Source: Bacillus taeanensis (lineage in GTDB: Bacteria > Bacillota > Bacilli > Bacillales > UBA6769). From it: 64,000 nucleotides of DNA. The notes beneath the pieces were generated by a model, which saw nothing but the letters and a program-made list of their open reading frames with translations, searched no databases and was not told where the DNA came from. The stretch is taken from positions 124,001-188,000 of the forward strand of contig NZ_QOCW01000005.1 in assembly GCF_003318295.1 (NCBI RefSeq), read 5' to 3'. Position numbers and translations under genes: made by a program. Positions 8,874 through 18,538 of the stretch are shown here, piece after piece. Each line of letters starts with the position of its first letter. Position 1 is the stretch's first letter.

Positions 8874-9914
8874 TTATAAGTCATCAAATCCATTGTCATC
8901 TGACACTTTTGTATACTGTCTTGATTTTTGCTCGAAAAAGTCTGTTTTCCCGGCATTTGTATCTTGATACGCTTTAATCCATTTCATTGGATTTTCACGA
9001 TAACCTTCAAAAGGGCGCTCACAGCCTAATTCATGACAGCGTTTATTAGCCATAAACTTTATATAATCTTCAAGATCACTTTGGTTGATACCGTCAAATT
9101 TATTGCCAACAATATAATTTCCCCATTTAATTTCAAGTTCTGCTGCCTTTGTAAACGTATTTGTTACAAATTGACGAAGTTCTTTCGTATCAAGCTCTGG
9201 GTTTTCTTTCAATGTTTCTTTAAAAATATTTGTAAACAAATTTACGTGCAGCTGCTCATCTCGATTAATGTAGTTAATCATCGTACTTGATGAAACCATT
9301 TTTTGATTGCGGGCAAGGTTATAGAAGAACGCAAAGCCTGCATAGAAAAACAACCCTTCTAAAATGACATCATATACAATTGATTTCAAAAAATTTTCTG
9401 GTGTTTGATTTTCTACAAATGCCTCATAACCTTTTGCGATAAAGTTGTTTCGTTCAAGCAGCACTTCATCATGTTTCCAATATTCAAAGATTTGATCCTG
9501 TTCATGTTTTGGTACAAGACTTGATAATACATATGAATAAGACTGATTATGCACCACTTCTTGAAATGATAGCACCTGCATTAACGCTGCTAAGCTTGAA
9601 TCTGTTAAATATTCTCCCACTTTACCAGAATAATCGGTTTGAATCGAATCTAAAAAGGCTAAAAGACCGATAATTTTTTTAAAGGTTGTTTGCTCTTCTT
9701 CAGTAAGGTCAAGCCACTGCTTTGCATCTGTAGACATGTTAATTTCCATCGGTGTCCAAAAATTGGCTAACATGTTTTTATACATCGGATATGCCCAAGT
9801 AAAGCGAACATCGTCCCAGTTTAATACATTTGAGCTTTTTCCATTAATAATACCAGTTGAGGCATTCGGTGCTTTTGTATCATAAAGCTTGCGTTGGATT
9901 AGTGTATTTTGCAC
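8874..9914 (-). CDS. nrdB: Class I ribonucleoside-diphosphate reductase beta subunit (radical-generating)
   Basis: Ferritin-like subunit that houses the dinuclear metal site and tyrosyl radical for ribonucleotide reduction. Ligand set visible: Asp89 (LAFLDSIQ), Glu119 and His122 (FQEVVHNQSYS), Glu186 (LEGLFFYAG), Glu220 and His223 (RDEQLHV). The radical tyrosine is in place, Tyr126, four residues after His122, so this is not a tyrosine-less subclass. 346 residues. Start is GTG 9914 with AAAGGAGG eight bases upstream. nrdA ends 64 nt upstream, with an 11-bp stem-loop in the gap. No sign of truncation. Confidence 0.93.
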   Translation of the reverse strand: MQNTLIQRKLYDTKAPNASTGIINGKSSNVLNWDDVRFTWAYPMYKNMLANFWTPMEINMSTDAKQWLDLTEEEQTTFKKIIGLLAFLDSIQTDYSGKVGEYLTDSSLAALMQVLSFQEVVHNQSYSYVLSSLVPKHEQDQIFEYWKHDEVLLERNNFIAKGYEAFVENQTPENFLKSIVYDVILEGLFFYAGFAFFYNLARNQKMVSSSTMINYINRDEQLHVNLFTNIFKETLKENPELDTKELRQFVTNTFTKAAELEIKWGNYIVGNKFDGINQSDLEDYIKFMANKRCHELGCERPFEGYRENPMKWIKAYQDTNAGKTDFFEQKSRQYTKVSDDNGFDDL

Positions 9915-9944
9915 ACAACATTCCTCCTTTGTTGTTAATAGGAT

Positions 9945-9972
9945 GATTCATAGGGAAGAGCCCCTATGAATC
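9945..9972 (-). repeat. Intercistronic stem-loop between nrdA and nrdB
   Basis: Perfect inverted repeat with 11-bp arms (GATTCATAGGG and its complement) and a 6-nt loop in the gap between the nrdA stop and the nrdB ribosome site. No U-tract follows on the minus strand, so it is not a standard terminator. An mRNA stability or processing element is the simplest reading. Confidence 0.6.
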
Positions 9973-9978
9973 TCTTTA

Positions 9979-12561
9979 CTAAGATGAACAACTCTCACAA
10001 TCTTCAATTTCAACAGAAGTGGAGCGTGTATAATACGTTGTTTTTAACCCTGACTTCCAAGCCGTCATATGAAGATTTAACAGTTCTTTCGCTTTAATCG
10101 TATTGCGCACGTAAAAATTAAAGCTGATTGATTGATCAATATGACGCTGGCGTGCTGCATTTTGTTTAATGCTCCAGCTTTGGTCAATATCATAGGCTGA
10201 TTTATAAAGCCAAAAAGTATCTTGATTTAAATCAGGTGCTGTAACTGGAATTTTATAATTTTTCTTTTCTTCTGAATAAAACTTTTTAAAGATTGGATCA
10301 ATACTTGCTGTACTTCCGGCAATAATCGAAGTCGAGCTGTTTGGTGCTACTGCCATTAACCAGCCGTTACGAATGCCATTTTCCTGAATGGCTTCTTTTA
10401 ATTCGTTCCACGCTTCTGACTCATAACCACGCTTATCAAAATATTCACCGGTTTGCCAGTTAGAACCTTCAAACGCCGGATAGGCTCCTTTTTCTTTTGC
10501 AAGTTCATTAGAAGCTTTTATTGTTAAATAAGCGATTTTTTCATAAAGTTTATCGTTATATTCAACTGCTTCTTCTGATTCCCAGCGAATTCCTTTTAAT
10601 GCCAATAAATGATGAATTCCAAAAGTCCCGAGCCCAACTGCGCGGTATTTTTGATTTGTTAACTGCGCTTGGAGAACTTCGATTGTGTTTAGATCAATCA
10701 CATTATCAAGCATTCGTACTTGAATTGGAATTAACCGCTCCAACACATCTTCTGTTACTGCTTTTGCAAGTGAGATTGATGATAAATTACAAACAACGAA
10801 GTCACCGGGATTTTTTGTAATAATAATCTTTCCGTCTTTTGCTACTTCTTCTTCAACGGTTGTGGAGCTTTGGTTTTGGGTGATTTCTGAACACAAATTA
10901 CTGCAATAAATCATCCCTTTATGTTTATTCGGGTTTGCGCGATTCACTGTATCACGATAAAACATGTACGGTGTACCCGTTTCAAGCTGAGAAATCATAA
11001 CTCGCTTAAAAATGTCAATCGCAGGAACCGTTTTACGCGATAATGTCGGATGGTTTACACATTCCATATACTTTTTGCGAAACGAACCGCTACCTTTTTC
11101 TTCATCAAAGAAGTCTTCAAGCGACCAGCCCATCGTTTTCCGTACTTCATGCGGATCAAATAAATGCCACTCCCCGCGTTCTTCGACAGTTTCCATAAAT
11201 AAATCTGGAATACAAACACCTGTAAATAAATCATGGGTACGGAAACGCTCATCGCCGTTATTTAGTTTTGCATCTAAAAATTCAAAAATATCTTTATGCC
11301 AAACATCCAAGTATACTGCAATCGCACCTTGACGCTGGCCGAGCTGATCGACACTAACCGCAGTATTGTTAAGCTGCTTCATCCATGGAATTCTTGACTT
11401 GTTACTCCTCTAAATTAATTAACGAGGGGGCAGGTCATTTCTGCCTACCTCTCTATGTCGCCATAGAGAACAGACTATATCTTTATCCTATTTAAAAGAA
11501 TAGGTGGTTCGGATTATATAATTACTTATATAATCTCTTAGTCGTTGAACCTTCTTCCAGAATTTCCTTAGGAAGCTCGGCTGCTGATTGTCTGCACTCT
11601 CGGATTTTCAGGGGGCGTCGCGACATTACTGCACGATATCCTACCTTGAGATACTCAGAGTTTCCAGCAATTGACCACCTTTATTACTTACAGTTTACAC
11701 TGCAAGAGGGCTAACATTAACCCCAGATGAAGTGCCTTTAAAGCCTTTAATATCAGACCCTCGTGACCGGATCTTCCCAACATATGCGCCTATTCCACCG
11801 CCATTTTTTGACAAAGTTGCAATATCAGTATTGCTGTCGTAAATTCCTCTTAAACTATCATCAATTGTGTCAATAAAGCATGAGCTTAGCTGACCGTATG
11901 ATTTCCCGGCATTTGAAAGTGTTGGTGTTGCAACCGTCATATAAAGGTTTGAAAGCGCCCAGTAAGCTTCTTTTACAAGCTCAAGACGTTTTTCTTTCTG
12001 TTCTTCTAACATTAACGTCATCGCAATGATCATAAATCGTTCCTGCGGCAGCTCATAAACTGCTCCGTCATGGGATCTGGCTAAATAACGATCAGCAAGT
12101 GTGCGAATCCCGATGTATGTAAAAAGCTGATCTTTTCGAGGGTCTATCGCTTCTTCTAATTCAAGAATTTCCTCTGTAGAATAGCAGTTTAAAATTTTTT
12201 GATTATAAATCCCTTTTTCTGTTAAAGTTTGAAGAAGCTCGTTTAGAGACCCGTACTGGTCATCTGCATTATATCCGCGGCTTTCTGCTGCCTGTACATA
12301 TAAATTTTCTAAATAAATTGCTGATGCTGCATAGGTCCAATCAGGATGCTGAGCATCAATTTCATCTAGCGCATGCAAGATAATCATATTAAAAATCTCT
12401 TGAGGTGACGCGCCTTCTTTTATTTCGAACCCTTTTAGTGATTTTTCTAAAAACACGTCTCCTTCTAAGTGCGGATAGCGTGATAGCACTTCTTGAATAA
12501 GTTCAGTCACATATGATTGGTCAATGACACGAGGCTGTTGACTTCTTGTTATAGATGACAT
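9979..12561 (-). CDS. nrdA: Class I ribonucleoside-diphosphate reductase alpha subunit, interrupted by a group I intron; join(12561..11720, 11392..9979)
   Basis: Catalytic subunit reducing ribonucleotides to deoxyribonucleotides. Exon 1 (842 nt) ends and exon 2 (1414 nt) begins inside a valine codon: GT from exon 1 plus A from exon 2. The spliced frame is 751 residues, reading SSGV-IPWMKQLNNTA across the junction. Visible residues: Cys228 (SSCFID), Asn446/Cys448/Glu450 (NLCSE), Cys482 (VVCNLSS), the tail tyrosine pair Tyr734-Tyr735 and C-terminal Cys746/Cys749 (CESC). The N-terminus begins at the helical domain and no full ATP-cone is visible. Without splicing, translation would stop at TAA 11697-11695 after 288 residues, so this should not be annotated as two genes or a pseudogene. 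ATG 12561 has an AAAGGGG ribosome site. Confidence 0.92.
11393..11719 (-). ncRNA. Self-splicing group I intron in nrdA, no ORF
   Basis: About 327 nt. The conserved core elements are readable on the minus strand: P-like AATTGCTGGAAAC (11672-11660), Q-like AATCAGCAGCCGAGC (11589-11575), R-like GTTCAACGACTA (11550-11539) and S-like AAGATATAGTCT (11483-11472). P1 can be formed: the exon end GGGGU pairs with an internal guide GCCCU at 11712-11708 across an 8-nt loop, placing a U.G pair at the 5' splice site. The last intron base is G (11393). Splicing restores the nrdA frame exactly. It is too short to hold a homing endonuclease. Confidence 0.93.
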
Positions 12562-12607
12562 ATAATACCCCTTTCTTTTAGTAAAATTCTCTTTCCTGTC
12601 AGGGCAT

Positions 12608-12634
12608 TAAAAAAAACTCATCCCGAAAGATGAG
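12608..12634 (-). terminator. Intrinsic terminator of the cobalamin riboswitch
   Basis: Stem CTCATC/GATGAG with a TTTCGG loop (12634-12617) followed by eight Us on the minus strand, about 45 nt before the nrdA start and about 107 nt after the aptamer. The placement fits B12-induced transcription termination. Confidence 0.85.
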
Positions 12635-12741
12635 CGAAAACGACACAATTTAATTTATGTAGTATGTTAGAACATACGTATCACGAATAGGTTGATGTGC
12701 CGCTTCAGAATCTCAATCCCCGAAGATATGAAACGTAAAAC

Positions 12742-12915
12742 TAAGGCAGGTCTCCTGACTTGTGCTTCACCCTACTTTGAGCCTTCCCATACAAGCCCCA
12801 TCCCTTTAGGACAATTACTTGTAAAGTGGTTTTCTCATTTCGTCCACACTTACAGTTGCGAGGACAGCTCTGGAATTTCACCAGATTCCCTATTAAGTCA
12901 CATATAACACCTTAA
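12742..12915 (-). promoter_or_regulatory. Adenosylcobalamin riboswitch upstream of nrdA
   Basis: Reading on the minus strand, the canonical elements occur in order: an opening AAGGTG near 12912, the core TAGGGAATCTGGTGAAATTCC, then GCTGTCCTCGCAACTGTAA, GGGAAGGC, and the 3' B12 box AGTCAGGAGACCTGCC near 12760-12745. Such aptamers bind coenzyme B12 and switch off the downstream genes. Here the genes are nrdAB and, by read-through, the corrinoid transport and salvage cluster. A B12-controlled class Ia nrdABS operon has been described in Streptomyces coelicolor. Confidence 0.93.
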
Positions 12916-12940
12916 TTTCATGCGTATTCAATTAACAAGC

Positions 12941-12984
12941 ACAATATATAGTGTTCAAATACATTTTAAAACACTAAATATTGT
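12941..12984 (-). promoter_or_regulatory. Pair of NrdR-like boxes in the nrdA leader
   Basis: Two near-palindromic 14-mers, ACAATATATAGTGT (12941-12954, plus strand) and ACACTAAATATTGT (12971-12984), resemble the NrdR consensus (ACACTATATATTGTG-like). They are centred 30 bp apart, about three helical turns, the usual NrdR arrangement. They lie just downstream of the predicted transcription start and upstream of the riboswitch. Confidence 0.78.
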
Positions 12985-12994
12985 GCCTGTATCT

Positions 12995-13023
12995 ATATTA
13001 CAGAATTTTCATCGATGTTGCAA
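12995..13023 (-). promoter_or_regulatory. Sigma-A-type promoter for nrdAB and the B12 operon
   Basis: TTGCAA (13023-13018), a 17-bp spacer and TAATAT (13000-12995) on the minus strand. The predicted start near 12988 places both NrdR-like boxes and the riboswitch in the leader. A TATATT inside the second NrdR box is a possible second -10. The rest of the 13,001-13,070 stretch is AT-rich with only a weak GGGAATTATCCC hairpin after resE. Confidence 0.6.
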
Positions 13024-13070
13024 GAACTTTTTTTACGATCTAAACAAGAAGATTTCGGGATAATTCCCTA

Positions 13071-14858
13071 TTATATTTGCTCTTTTCGTGGAATAAAAAA
13101 GGAAAATGTCGTGCCTTCATTTAATTTGCTGTGAACAGAAATATAGCCATCATGAGCTTCAACAATATTTTTTGCAATCGCTAAACCTAGTCCTGTTCCT
13201 GACCGGCCGCGTGTTCTCGCTTTATCAGCTTTATAAAAACGCTCAAATACAAACGGCAAATCTTCTTCCGGTATCCCAGAGCCGGTATCTTTTACATCAA
13301 ACTTCACACCAGCCTCAACGGATTGGATTGTCAATGAGACTGATCCACCTTCCTGGGTATGGCGAACAGCATTATCAATTAAATTTGTAAGCACCTGCTC
13401 AATCCGATCGGCATCAATAAACAACTCTTCACCTTCCTCAACATTAGAAAGATTTAAATCAACACCGCGCTCTTTTGCAAGTCCTTGAAATTTACGAAAT
13501 ACCCTTTCCGTAAACTCAGCCAGATACACAGAACTTTCACGAAGCTCAATATGTCCCGCTTCCATTCTCGCAAGATCTAAAAGTTCATTAACGAGTCTTC
13601 CCATCCGAAGTGATTCATCATAAATAATTTGACTAATCTCTTTTTTCTCTTCTTCTGTTGCAGCAATATCATCAACAATCGCTTCACTGTATCCTTGAAG
13701 CATCGCAATAGGCGTTCTAAGTTCATGAGAGACATTCGCAATAAAGTCTTTACGAAGTTTATCTAAGCGGCGTTCCTCGGTCATATCACGAAGAACAGCT
13801 ACAGCTCCCCTTACATAAGCTTGGTCATATAACGGTGTCATGACGATTACCCAATTTCGTCCCTGTACGGCAACTTCTGTCATTTGCTCCCGTTCAAATG
13901 TTACGACCTTTTGAAACAATTCTTGAATATCTTCAGGAAGTTCTGCTTTTTCGTCGTCATTCATTCCTTGTTCATAATACCATGCTTGAATGAATCTTTC
14001 AGCAGGAGGATTTGTAACAAGCATCTCCCCTTTACGGTCAAATGTAATCACACCATCTGCCATACTGCTTAATACGCTTGATAGCTGTTCTTTTTCTTGA
14101 TTTAAAGCTGTAATATAATCATTAAGCTGGCGCCCCATTCGATTAAAGGCAGCTGCAAGTTCACCAATTTCATCGTTTGAGACCGATGGAACTTTTGTTT
14201 CGAATTCTCCTTTTGCTACTTGAAAGACTGCTTCACGCATTTTACGAAGCGGTGCTGTAATTCTTGTTGAAAGAAAAAAAGCAAAAATCGTTGTTAACAC
14301 AATTGCAATTCCTGCAGAAATATAAATAATATTTCGCGCTTGTGTTGTTGTTCTTTCTACTACATCAAGTGACTGATAGAGAAATACTGCCCCGTTTTCA
14401 TTAGTAAAAAGGCTCATTGGAACTCCAACAACTAAAATTTCATTATGTATTTCCTCACCGTTTTGCTTAACGGGAAAATCACCTTGCTTCACAATCGTTT
14501 GTTTCTCTGTAAACACTTTTGAAAGTTTTTCATCATTTTTAAACATTTCAACCGGTAAATTTGAGAGCTTATCATCGTTTGGTGAATACCAATAGTTTGT
14601 TTCATCCCCAATAATCGCAACTCTTGTAGAATAAACATCAACAATTTCCCAAGCTGTTGATAGAGCAGCAGTGCGGTCTTCATAATTCTCCATAATAGCC
14701 GCCACTTTATCTGCTAATTTCGTCAGCTGCTGCTCTGCTTGTGTCACATGAAAATTCTCAAAAAATTGCAGCAATAAAATCGTTAATACAAAAAGAACGA
14801 CTGAAACGAGTAAAATAATTGTAAACCACAGTTTACCTACAACGCTTTTCCAAAACAT
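13071..14858 (-). CDS. resE: Redox-responsive sensor histidine kinase ResE
   Basis: Membrane histidine kinase that controls aerobic/anaerobic respiration through ResD. Two membrane segments (about 10-31 and 177-197) flank an extracytoplasmic sensor domain. A HAMP domain (200-250) and a PAS domain (about 258-360) follow, then HisKA with the phospho-accepting His378 in VSHELRTP, and HATPase_c with [16 protein letters not shown] and GTGLGLAI. 595 residues, full length. It directly overlaps the resD stop by one base and has no terminator in front, so resDE is one unit. Confidence 0.93.
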   Translation of the reverse strand: MFWKSVVGKLWFTIILLVSVVLFVLTILLLQFFENFHVTQAEQQLTKLADKVAAIMENYEDRTAALSTAWEIVDVYSTRVAIIGDETNYWYSPNDDKLSNLPVEMFKNDEKLSKVFTEKQTIVKQGDFPVKQNGEEIHNEILVVGVPMSLFTNENGAVFLYQSLDVVERTTTQARNIIYISAGIAIVLTTIFAFFLSTRITAPLRKMREAVFQVAKGEFETKVPSVSNDEIGELAAAFNRMGRQLNDYITALNQEKEQLSSVLSSMADGVITFDRKGEMLVTNPPAERFIQAWYYEQGMNDDEKAELPEDIQELFQKVVTFEREQMTEVAVQGRNWVIVMTPLYDQAYVRGAVAVLRDMTEERRLDKLRKDFIANVSHELRTPIAMLQGYSEAIVDDIAATEEEKKEISQIIYDESLRMGRLVNELLDLARMEAGHIELRESSVYLAEFTERVFRKFQGLAKERGVDLNLSNVEEGEELFIDADRIEQVLTNLIDNAVRHTQEGGSVSLTIQSVEAGVKFDVKDTGSGIPEEDLPFVFERFYKADKARTRGRSGTGLGLAIAKNIVEAHDGYISVHSKLNEGTTFSFFIPRKEQI

Positions 14859-15574
14859 TATTCGGTACCAACCTCAAACTTATAACCAACCCCCCACACG
14901 GTTGCAATCATTTTTGCAGCATCCGGAGAAACACGGCTCAGTTTTTCCCTTAACCGTTTTACATGGGTATCAACGGTTCTAAGATCACCAAAAAACTCAT
15001 AATTCCACACATCTTTTAACAGCTGTTCACGAGCAAATACTTTATCAGGTGATTTCGCTAAAAAGTAAAGAAGTTCATATTCCTTTGGTGTTAAATTAAC
15101 AAATTGATTTCCAGCCTGCACTTTATGGGCATCATGATCAATTGTTAAGTGTGGAAAGACGAGCACATTTTTCGTTGTTGTCTCTGTTTGTAAAAATTTT
15201 GTTTTTGAGGAACGACGAAGCAGTGCTTTTACACGAAGAACAACTTCCCTTGGGCTAAACGGTTTTACGATATAATCATCTGCTCCTGCTTCAAAACCTT
15301 GTACACGATTTACTTCTTCTCCTTTGGCTGTCAGCATAATAATAGGCGTTGCTTTCTTTTCTCGAAGCGCCTGACATACCTCCATGCCATCAATTCCAGG
15401 AAGCATTAAATCTAATAAGATAAGATCAAAGTCTTCGGTTAAAGCCATTTCAAGTGCTTCTTCTCCATTTTCTGCTTGTTCAATTTCAAAATTTTCACGC
15501 TCTAAATACATTTTTAATAATCGTCGAATGCGTTCTTCATCATCTACAACTAACACTCTTGCTTCTGCTGCCAT
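14858..15574 (-). CDS. resD: Response regulator ResD (OmpR family)
   Basis: Transcription factor partnered with ResE. Receiver domain with acidic pair Asp11-Asp12, phospho-acceptor Asp55 in [10 protein letters not shown], and Lys in VKPFSPRE. The C-terminal winged helix ends with [13 protein letters not shown] and [10 protein letters not shown]. 238 residues. A GGGAGG site precedes the ATG. A strong terminator lies between resC and resD, so resDE needs its own promoter. Confidence 0.93.
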   Translation of the reverse strand: MAAEARVLVVDDEERIRRLLKMYLERENFEIEQAENGEEALEMALTEDFDLILLDLMLPGIDGMEVCQALREKKATPIIMLTAKGEEVNRVQGFEAGADDYIVKPFSPREVVLRVKALLRRSSKTKFLQTETTTKNVLVFPHLTIDHDAHKVQAGNQFVNLTPKEYELLYFLAKSPDKVFAREQLLKDVWNYEFFGDLRTVDTHVKRLREKLSRVSPDAAKMIATVWGVGYKFEVGTE

Positions 15575-15652
15575 TTTGTATTCCTCCCTGTAAAAAAATC
15601 CGTTTTATTACATAATCATCTCTCATTATTTTACCACTAAAATTATGTATTC

Positions 15653-15683
15653 AAAAAGCCTTCACTTTCTGTGAAGGCTTTTT
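15653..15683 (-). terminator. Terminator after resABC
   Basis: Stem AAAAAGCCTTCAC / GTGAAGGCTTTTT with a short loop, ending six bases from the resC stop. It is symmetric but functions on the minus strand, separating resABC from resDE. Confidence 0.85.
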
Positions 15684-15688
15684 ACAGC

Positions 15689-16876
15689 TTACGCGTAAGA
15701 ATGAAGACCCACAAGAACTAAATTTACGGCAATTAAATTGAACATAATGATAACAAAACCGATAACTGCAAGCCATGAAGATCTCGTTCCATGCCATCCT
15801 TTTGATAAGCGAAGGTGAAGATATGCCGCATAAAATAACCATGTAATCAATGCCCATACTTCCTTTGGATCCCATCCCCAAAATCTTGTCCAAGCAATTT
15901 GAGCCCAAATCATCGCAAAAATAAGCGCTCCTAATGAAAATAGCGGAAAACCGATAATAACCGCACGATAACTAATTTCATCAACAAGCTGCGGACTAAC
16001 TCCTTTTAAAGCAGGCTGAAGAAATGCCGCAATTCGCTTACGGAAAATAAGACGAAGTAATCCATATAGTAAAAGGCCGCCTAATAATGACCAAATCACA
16101 GTGTTTAGTTTACTAGCCTCAATATAAGGAGAAATTTGAACAAAAGGTCCAAATGCCGCTCCATCTGTAATAACACCCTCATTCGGTCCTACAATCGCTG
16201 GAAGGCTGTAAGTCATTTCCGCTTCTTGACCATTTTTATCAATCCAATTAAATGTTGTTTCATAGTCTACTGCTTTAAAGCCAAATGAAACAAATACAAA
16301 AGCAAGTGTTACAATTAAAGAATACATAACAAACTCCAGCCAAAATGTTTCTTTACTTGACTTTGACTGATCAACTTCACGCAGTAAATAAGCAAGACCC
16401 GCTGCAAAGCTAATTGCTAACACACCTTCTGCAAGCGCTACTGTCGAAACGTGAATTTTAAGCCAGTCACTTTGAAGAGCTGGTATAAGTGGCTGAATGT
16501 CTCTTGGAAACACACTTGCATATGCAATGACAAGAGCAGCAACAGGCATAGCAATTGCTCCAACGACATTTACTTTATACATGAAATGAATAATAATAAA
16601 TCCAAATACCATCATCATTCCAAAAAAGGTTGTATATTCAAATAAGTTACTTAGTGGAATATGCCCACTTGCAGCCCATCTCGTAAAGAAATACCCTAAC
16701 TGAAACAAAAAACCGATTATTGTAACTGTAATTGCTGCTGTGCCCCAACGATTCCGTCGTCGTTTTTTTTCATCAAGGTGTTTATGCTTATCCTTAATTG
16801 CACCTGCAAATATAAATGTTGCAATTAAATAAAGAACAAATGCTGCATACAACAAATTACTGCTTAATTGAACCAT
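15689..16876 (-). CDS. resC: Cytochrome c biogenesis protein ResC (CcsA/CcsB family haem handling)
   Basis: Polytopic membrane protein of system II cytochrome c maturation, which moves haem across the membrane with ResB. The tryptophan-rich haem-handling motif [14 protein letters not shown] is near residue 335-348, and conserved histidines occur in flanking helices. About eight hydrophobic segments are present. 395 residues. resB lies 21 nt upstream, and a terminator follows the stop, so resABC is one operon. Confidence 0.93.
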   Translation of the reverse strand: MVQLSSNLLYAAFVLYLIATFIFAGAIKDKHKHLDEKKRRRNRWGTAAITVTIIGFLFQLGYFFTRWAASGHIPLSNLFEYTTFFGMMMVFGFIIIHFMYKVNVVGAIAMPVAALVIAYASVFPRDIQPLIPALQSDWLKIHVSTVALAEGVLAISFAAGLAYLLREVDQSKSSKETFWLEFVMYSLIVTLAFVFVSFGFKAVDYETTFNWIDKNGQEAEMTYSLPAIVGPNEGVITDGAAFGPFVQISPYIEASKLNTVIWSLLGGLLLYGLLRLIFRKRIAAFLQPALKGVSPQLVDEISYRAVIIGFPLFSLGALIFAMIWAQIAWTRFWGWDPKEVWALITWLFYAAYLHLRLSKGWHGTRSSWLAVIGFVIIMFNLIAVNLVLVGLHSYA

Positions 16877-16897
16877 ATAAGAGGGGGCCCCTTTCTA

Positions 16898-18520
16898 TTA
16901 TTTCTTACCTTCTAATTTTTCTACTTGATCAATTGGCATTTCTAGTGCTGCTGTTTCTGTTACATACTCTAAATCTTTTTTAACGCCAAACCAGTTTTTA
17001 TTTGTATGTGCCGAAATCCATATTTCCCTATTTATTTCACGAAGCCAAATACGACGGTGGTTCCAATACATCCCCTGTGTAACACCAATCATAAAAATGG
17101 CTGCACCAATAGCAAGAATCCATAATGTACGGTCTTTTCTAACGATAAGGCCGGACACATTTGCTGTATCCATACCGGCAAACGTCATTTTATATTGATT
17201 TTCACCTAGTGGTTCTAAATTTTGACGAATCGCCACAAAACTTACTTCACCTTCTGGCGTTTCCGGAGTAAACATTTTAAAAATAAAAGCAGGATTATTA
17301 GGAATCTTTGATTGTGTAGCCGGCTCTTCTTTTTCATTAAAATAAAAATCAGGAAAATAATCCATTACTTCAATTTTATAACCATTTCCTAAATCATAAG
17401 CAGGCTCTGGGTTCCACAAATCAATAGTCGTATTTCCAAATTGCTGACCTGTTGCTTTTTTTTCAATCGTAAAGCTCATTTCTTTAAATTCATTTAGTTT
17501 ATAATCTACTTGATAAACTGCATATCCATCCATTTTCAAAGGATCGTTCACACGAATTGAATAATCTTTTACTTTATCAAGCTCTGGCTCGGCACCTGCT
17601 ATTTTTTCTCCTTGCTGTTTATAAAGCGTGACATCAGTTTGATAGTTTTTAGGCACAATTCCGCTTTCTGTTCCTTCAATCGCATCTTTAAACTGACCTT
17701 CATTTTGATCATAAACTTCAAATATAAATTGTTTATTCTCCAAATAATAAGATTCAGTGCCAGGAACCGCTAACTGCTGACCTTCGCGAATCCACAACAC
17801 TTCATCGATATACATTCCAGGAAAGAAGCGCAGCATAGCTCCAATAAGAAATAGAATAAGACCGACATGATTCACATATGGACCCCAACGCGAAAAACGT
17901 CCTTTTTCCGCTAAAAGATTACCATTTTCTTCTCTTACATTGTATCTTTTAGCTATTAAAGCAGTTTTTGCTTTTTCCATACTTTCATCAAGATTTGCCG
18001 ATTTTGAAATTCCATAAATGCGCTGACGTCTCATAAAGCTTTCATGACGCGTAACTCTCTGATTTTTTAAAGAACGATAAAGAGGTACAAATCGATCCAA
18101 ACTAGCAATAATAAGGGATATCCCTAGCGCCGCAAGCAGAAGCATAAACCACCAGGACCCATATAAATTATGAAAACCAAGTACATAATAAACTTGTCCA
18201 AAGATTCCATACTGCTCTTCATAATGAGTGGCAGGATCTACTGTAGGCGGAATGTACATTTCTTGCGGAAAAATGGTTCCAATGGCTGATGCAATTAAAA
18301 TAAGCACAATAATCCATATGCCTACTTTAACTGACGAAAAGAAATTCCATATTTTATCAACTATTGTTTTCTTGTATGTTTGTGATCTTCTAGCAGAACC
18401 TTCATATCTCATATTTAATAATTCATTTGAATCACTTTGTTCAAGCGGCTTGCCGCAGGATTCACAAAGAAGTGTACCATAAGGATTTTCATGGCCGCAC
18501 TCACATTTAAACTTGCTCAT
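16898..18520 (-). CDS. resB: Cytochrome c biogenesis protein ResB
   Basis: System II (Ccs1-type) cytochrome c maturation protein acting with ResC. The N-terminal 25 residues form a small zinc-ribbon-like knuckle with CECGH and CESCGK, as in Bacillus ResB. Three membrane segments follow near 65-85, 125-145 and 210-230, then a large extracytoplasmic domain (about 235-455) and a final membrane helix near 460-480. 540 residues. resA ends 18 nt upstream. Confidence 0.92.
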   Translation of the reverse strand: MSKFKCECGHENPYGTLLCESCGKPLEQSDSNELLNMRYEGSARRSQTYKKTIVDKIWNFFSSVKVGIWIIVLILIASAIGTIFPQEMYIPPTVDPATHYEEQYGIFGQVYYVLGFHNLYGSWWFMLLLAALGISLIIASLDRFVPLYRSLKNQRVTRHESFMRRQRIYGISKSANLDESMEKAKTALIAKRYNVREENGNLLAEKGRFSRWGPYVNHVGLILFLIGAMLRFFPGMYIDEVLWIREGQQLAVPGTESYYLENKQFIFEVYDQNEGQFKDAIEGTESGIVPKNYQTDVTLYKQQGEKIAGAEPELDKVKDYSIRVNDPLKMDGYAVYQVDYKLNEFKEMSFTIEKKATGQQFGNTTIDLWNPEPAYDLGNGYKIEVMDYFPDFYFNEKEEPATQSKIPNNPAFIFKMFTPETPEGEVSFVAIRQNLEPLGENQYKMTFAGMDTANVSGLIVRKDRTLWILAIGAAIFMIGVTQGMYWNHRRIWLREINREIWISAHTNKNWFGVKKDLEYVTETAALEMPIDQVEKLEGKK

Positions 18521-18538
18521 AAAAACACCTCATTAAGA

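Noticed and set aside
9979-12561. nrdA as two separate genes or a pseudogene
   Set aside because: Intron core elements are present and splicing gives an exact frame with no lost residues.
12692-12907. 71-residue plus-strand ORF
   Set aside because: It lies antisense to the cobalamin riboswitch; it has no ribosome site and no recognisable motif.
11393-12915. Riboswitch-ribozyme coupling between the B12 aptamer and the group I intron
   Set aside because: They are about 1 kb apart with coding sequence between, unlike the adjoining c-di-GMP-II aptamer and ribozyme of Clostridioides difficile; no pairing was seen.
13028-13062. GGGAATTATCCC hairpin after resE as a terminator
   Set aside because: Stem is only three G-C pairs and no U-run follows.
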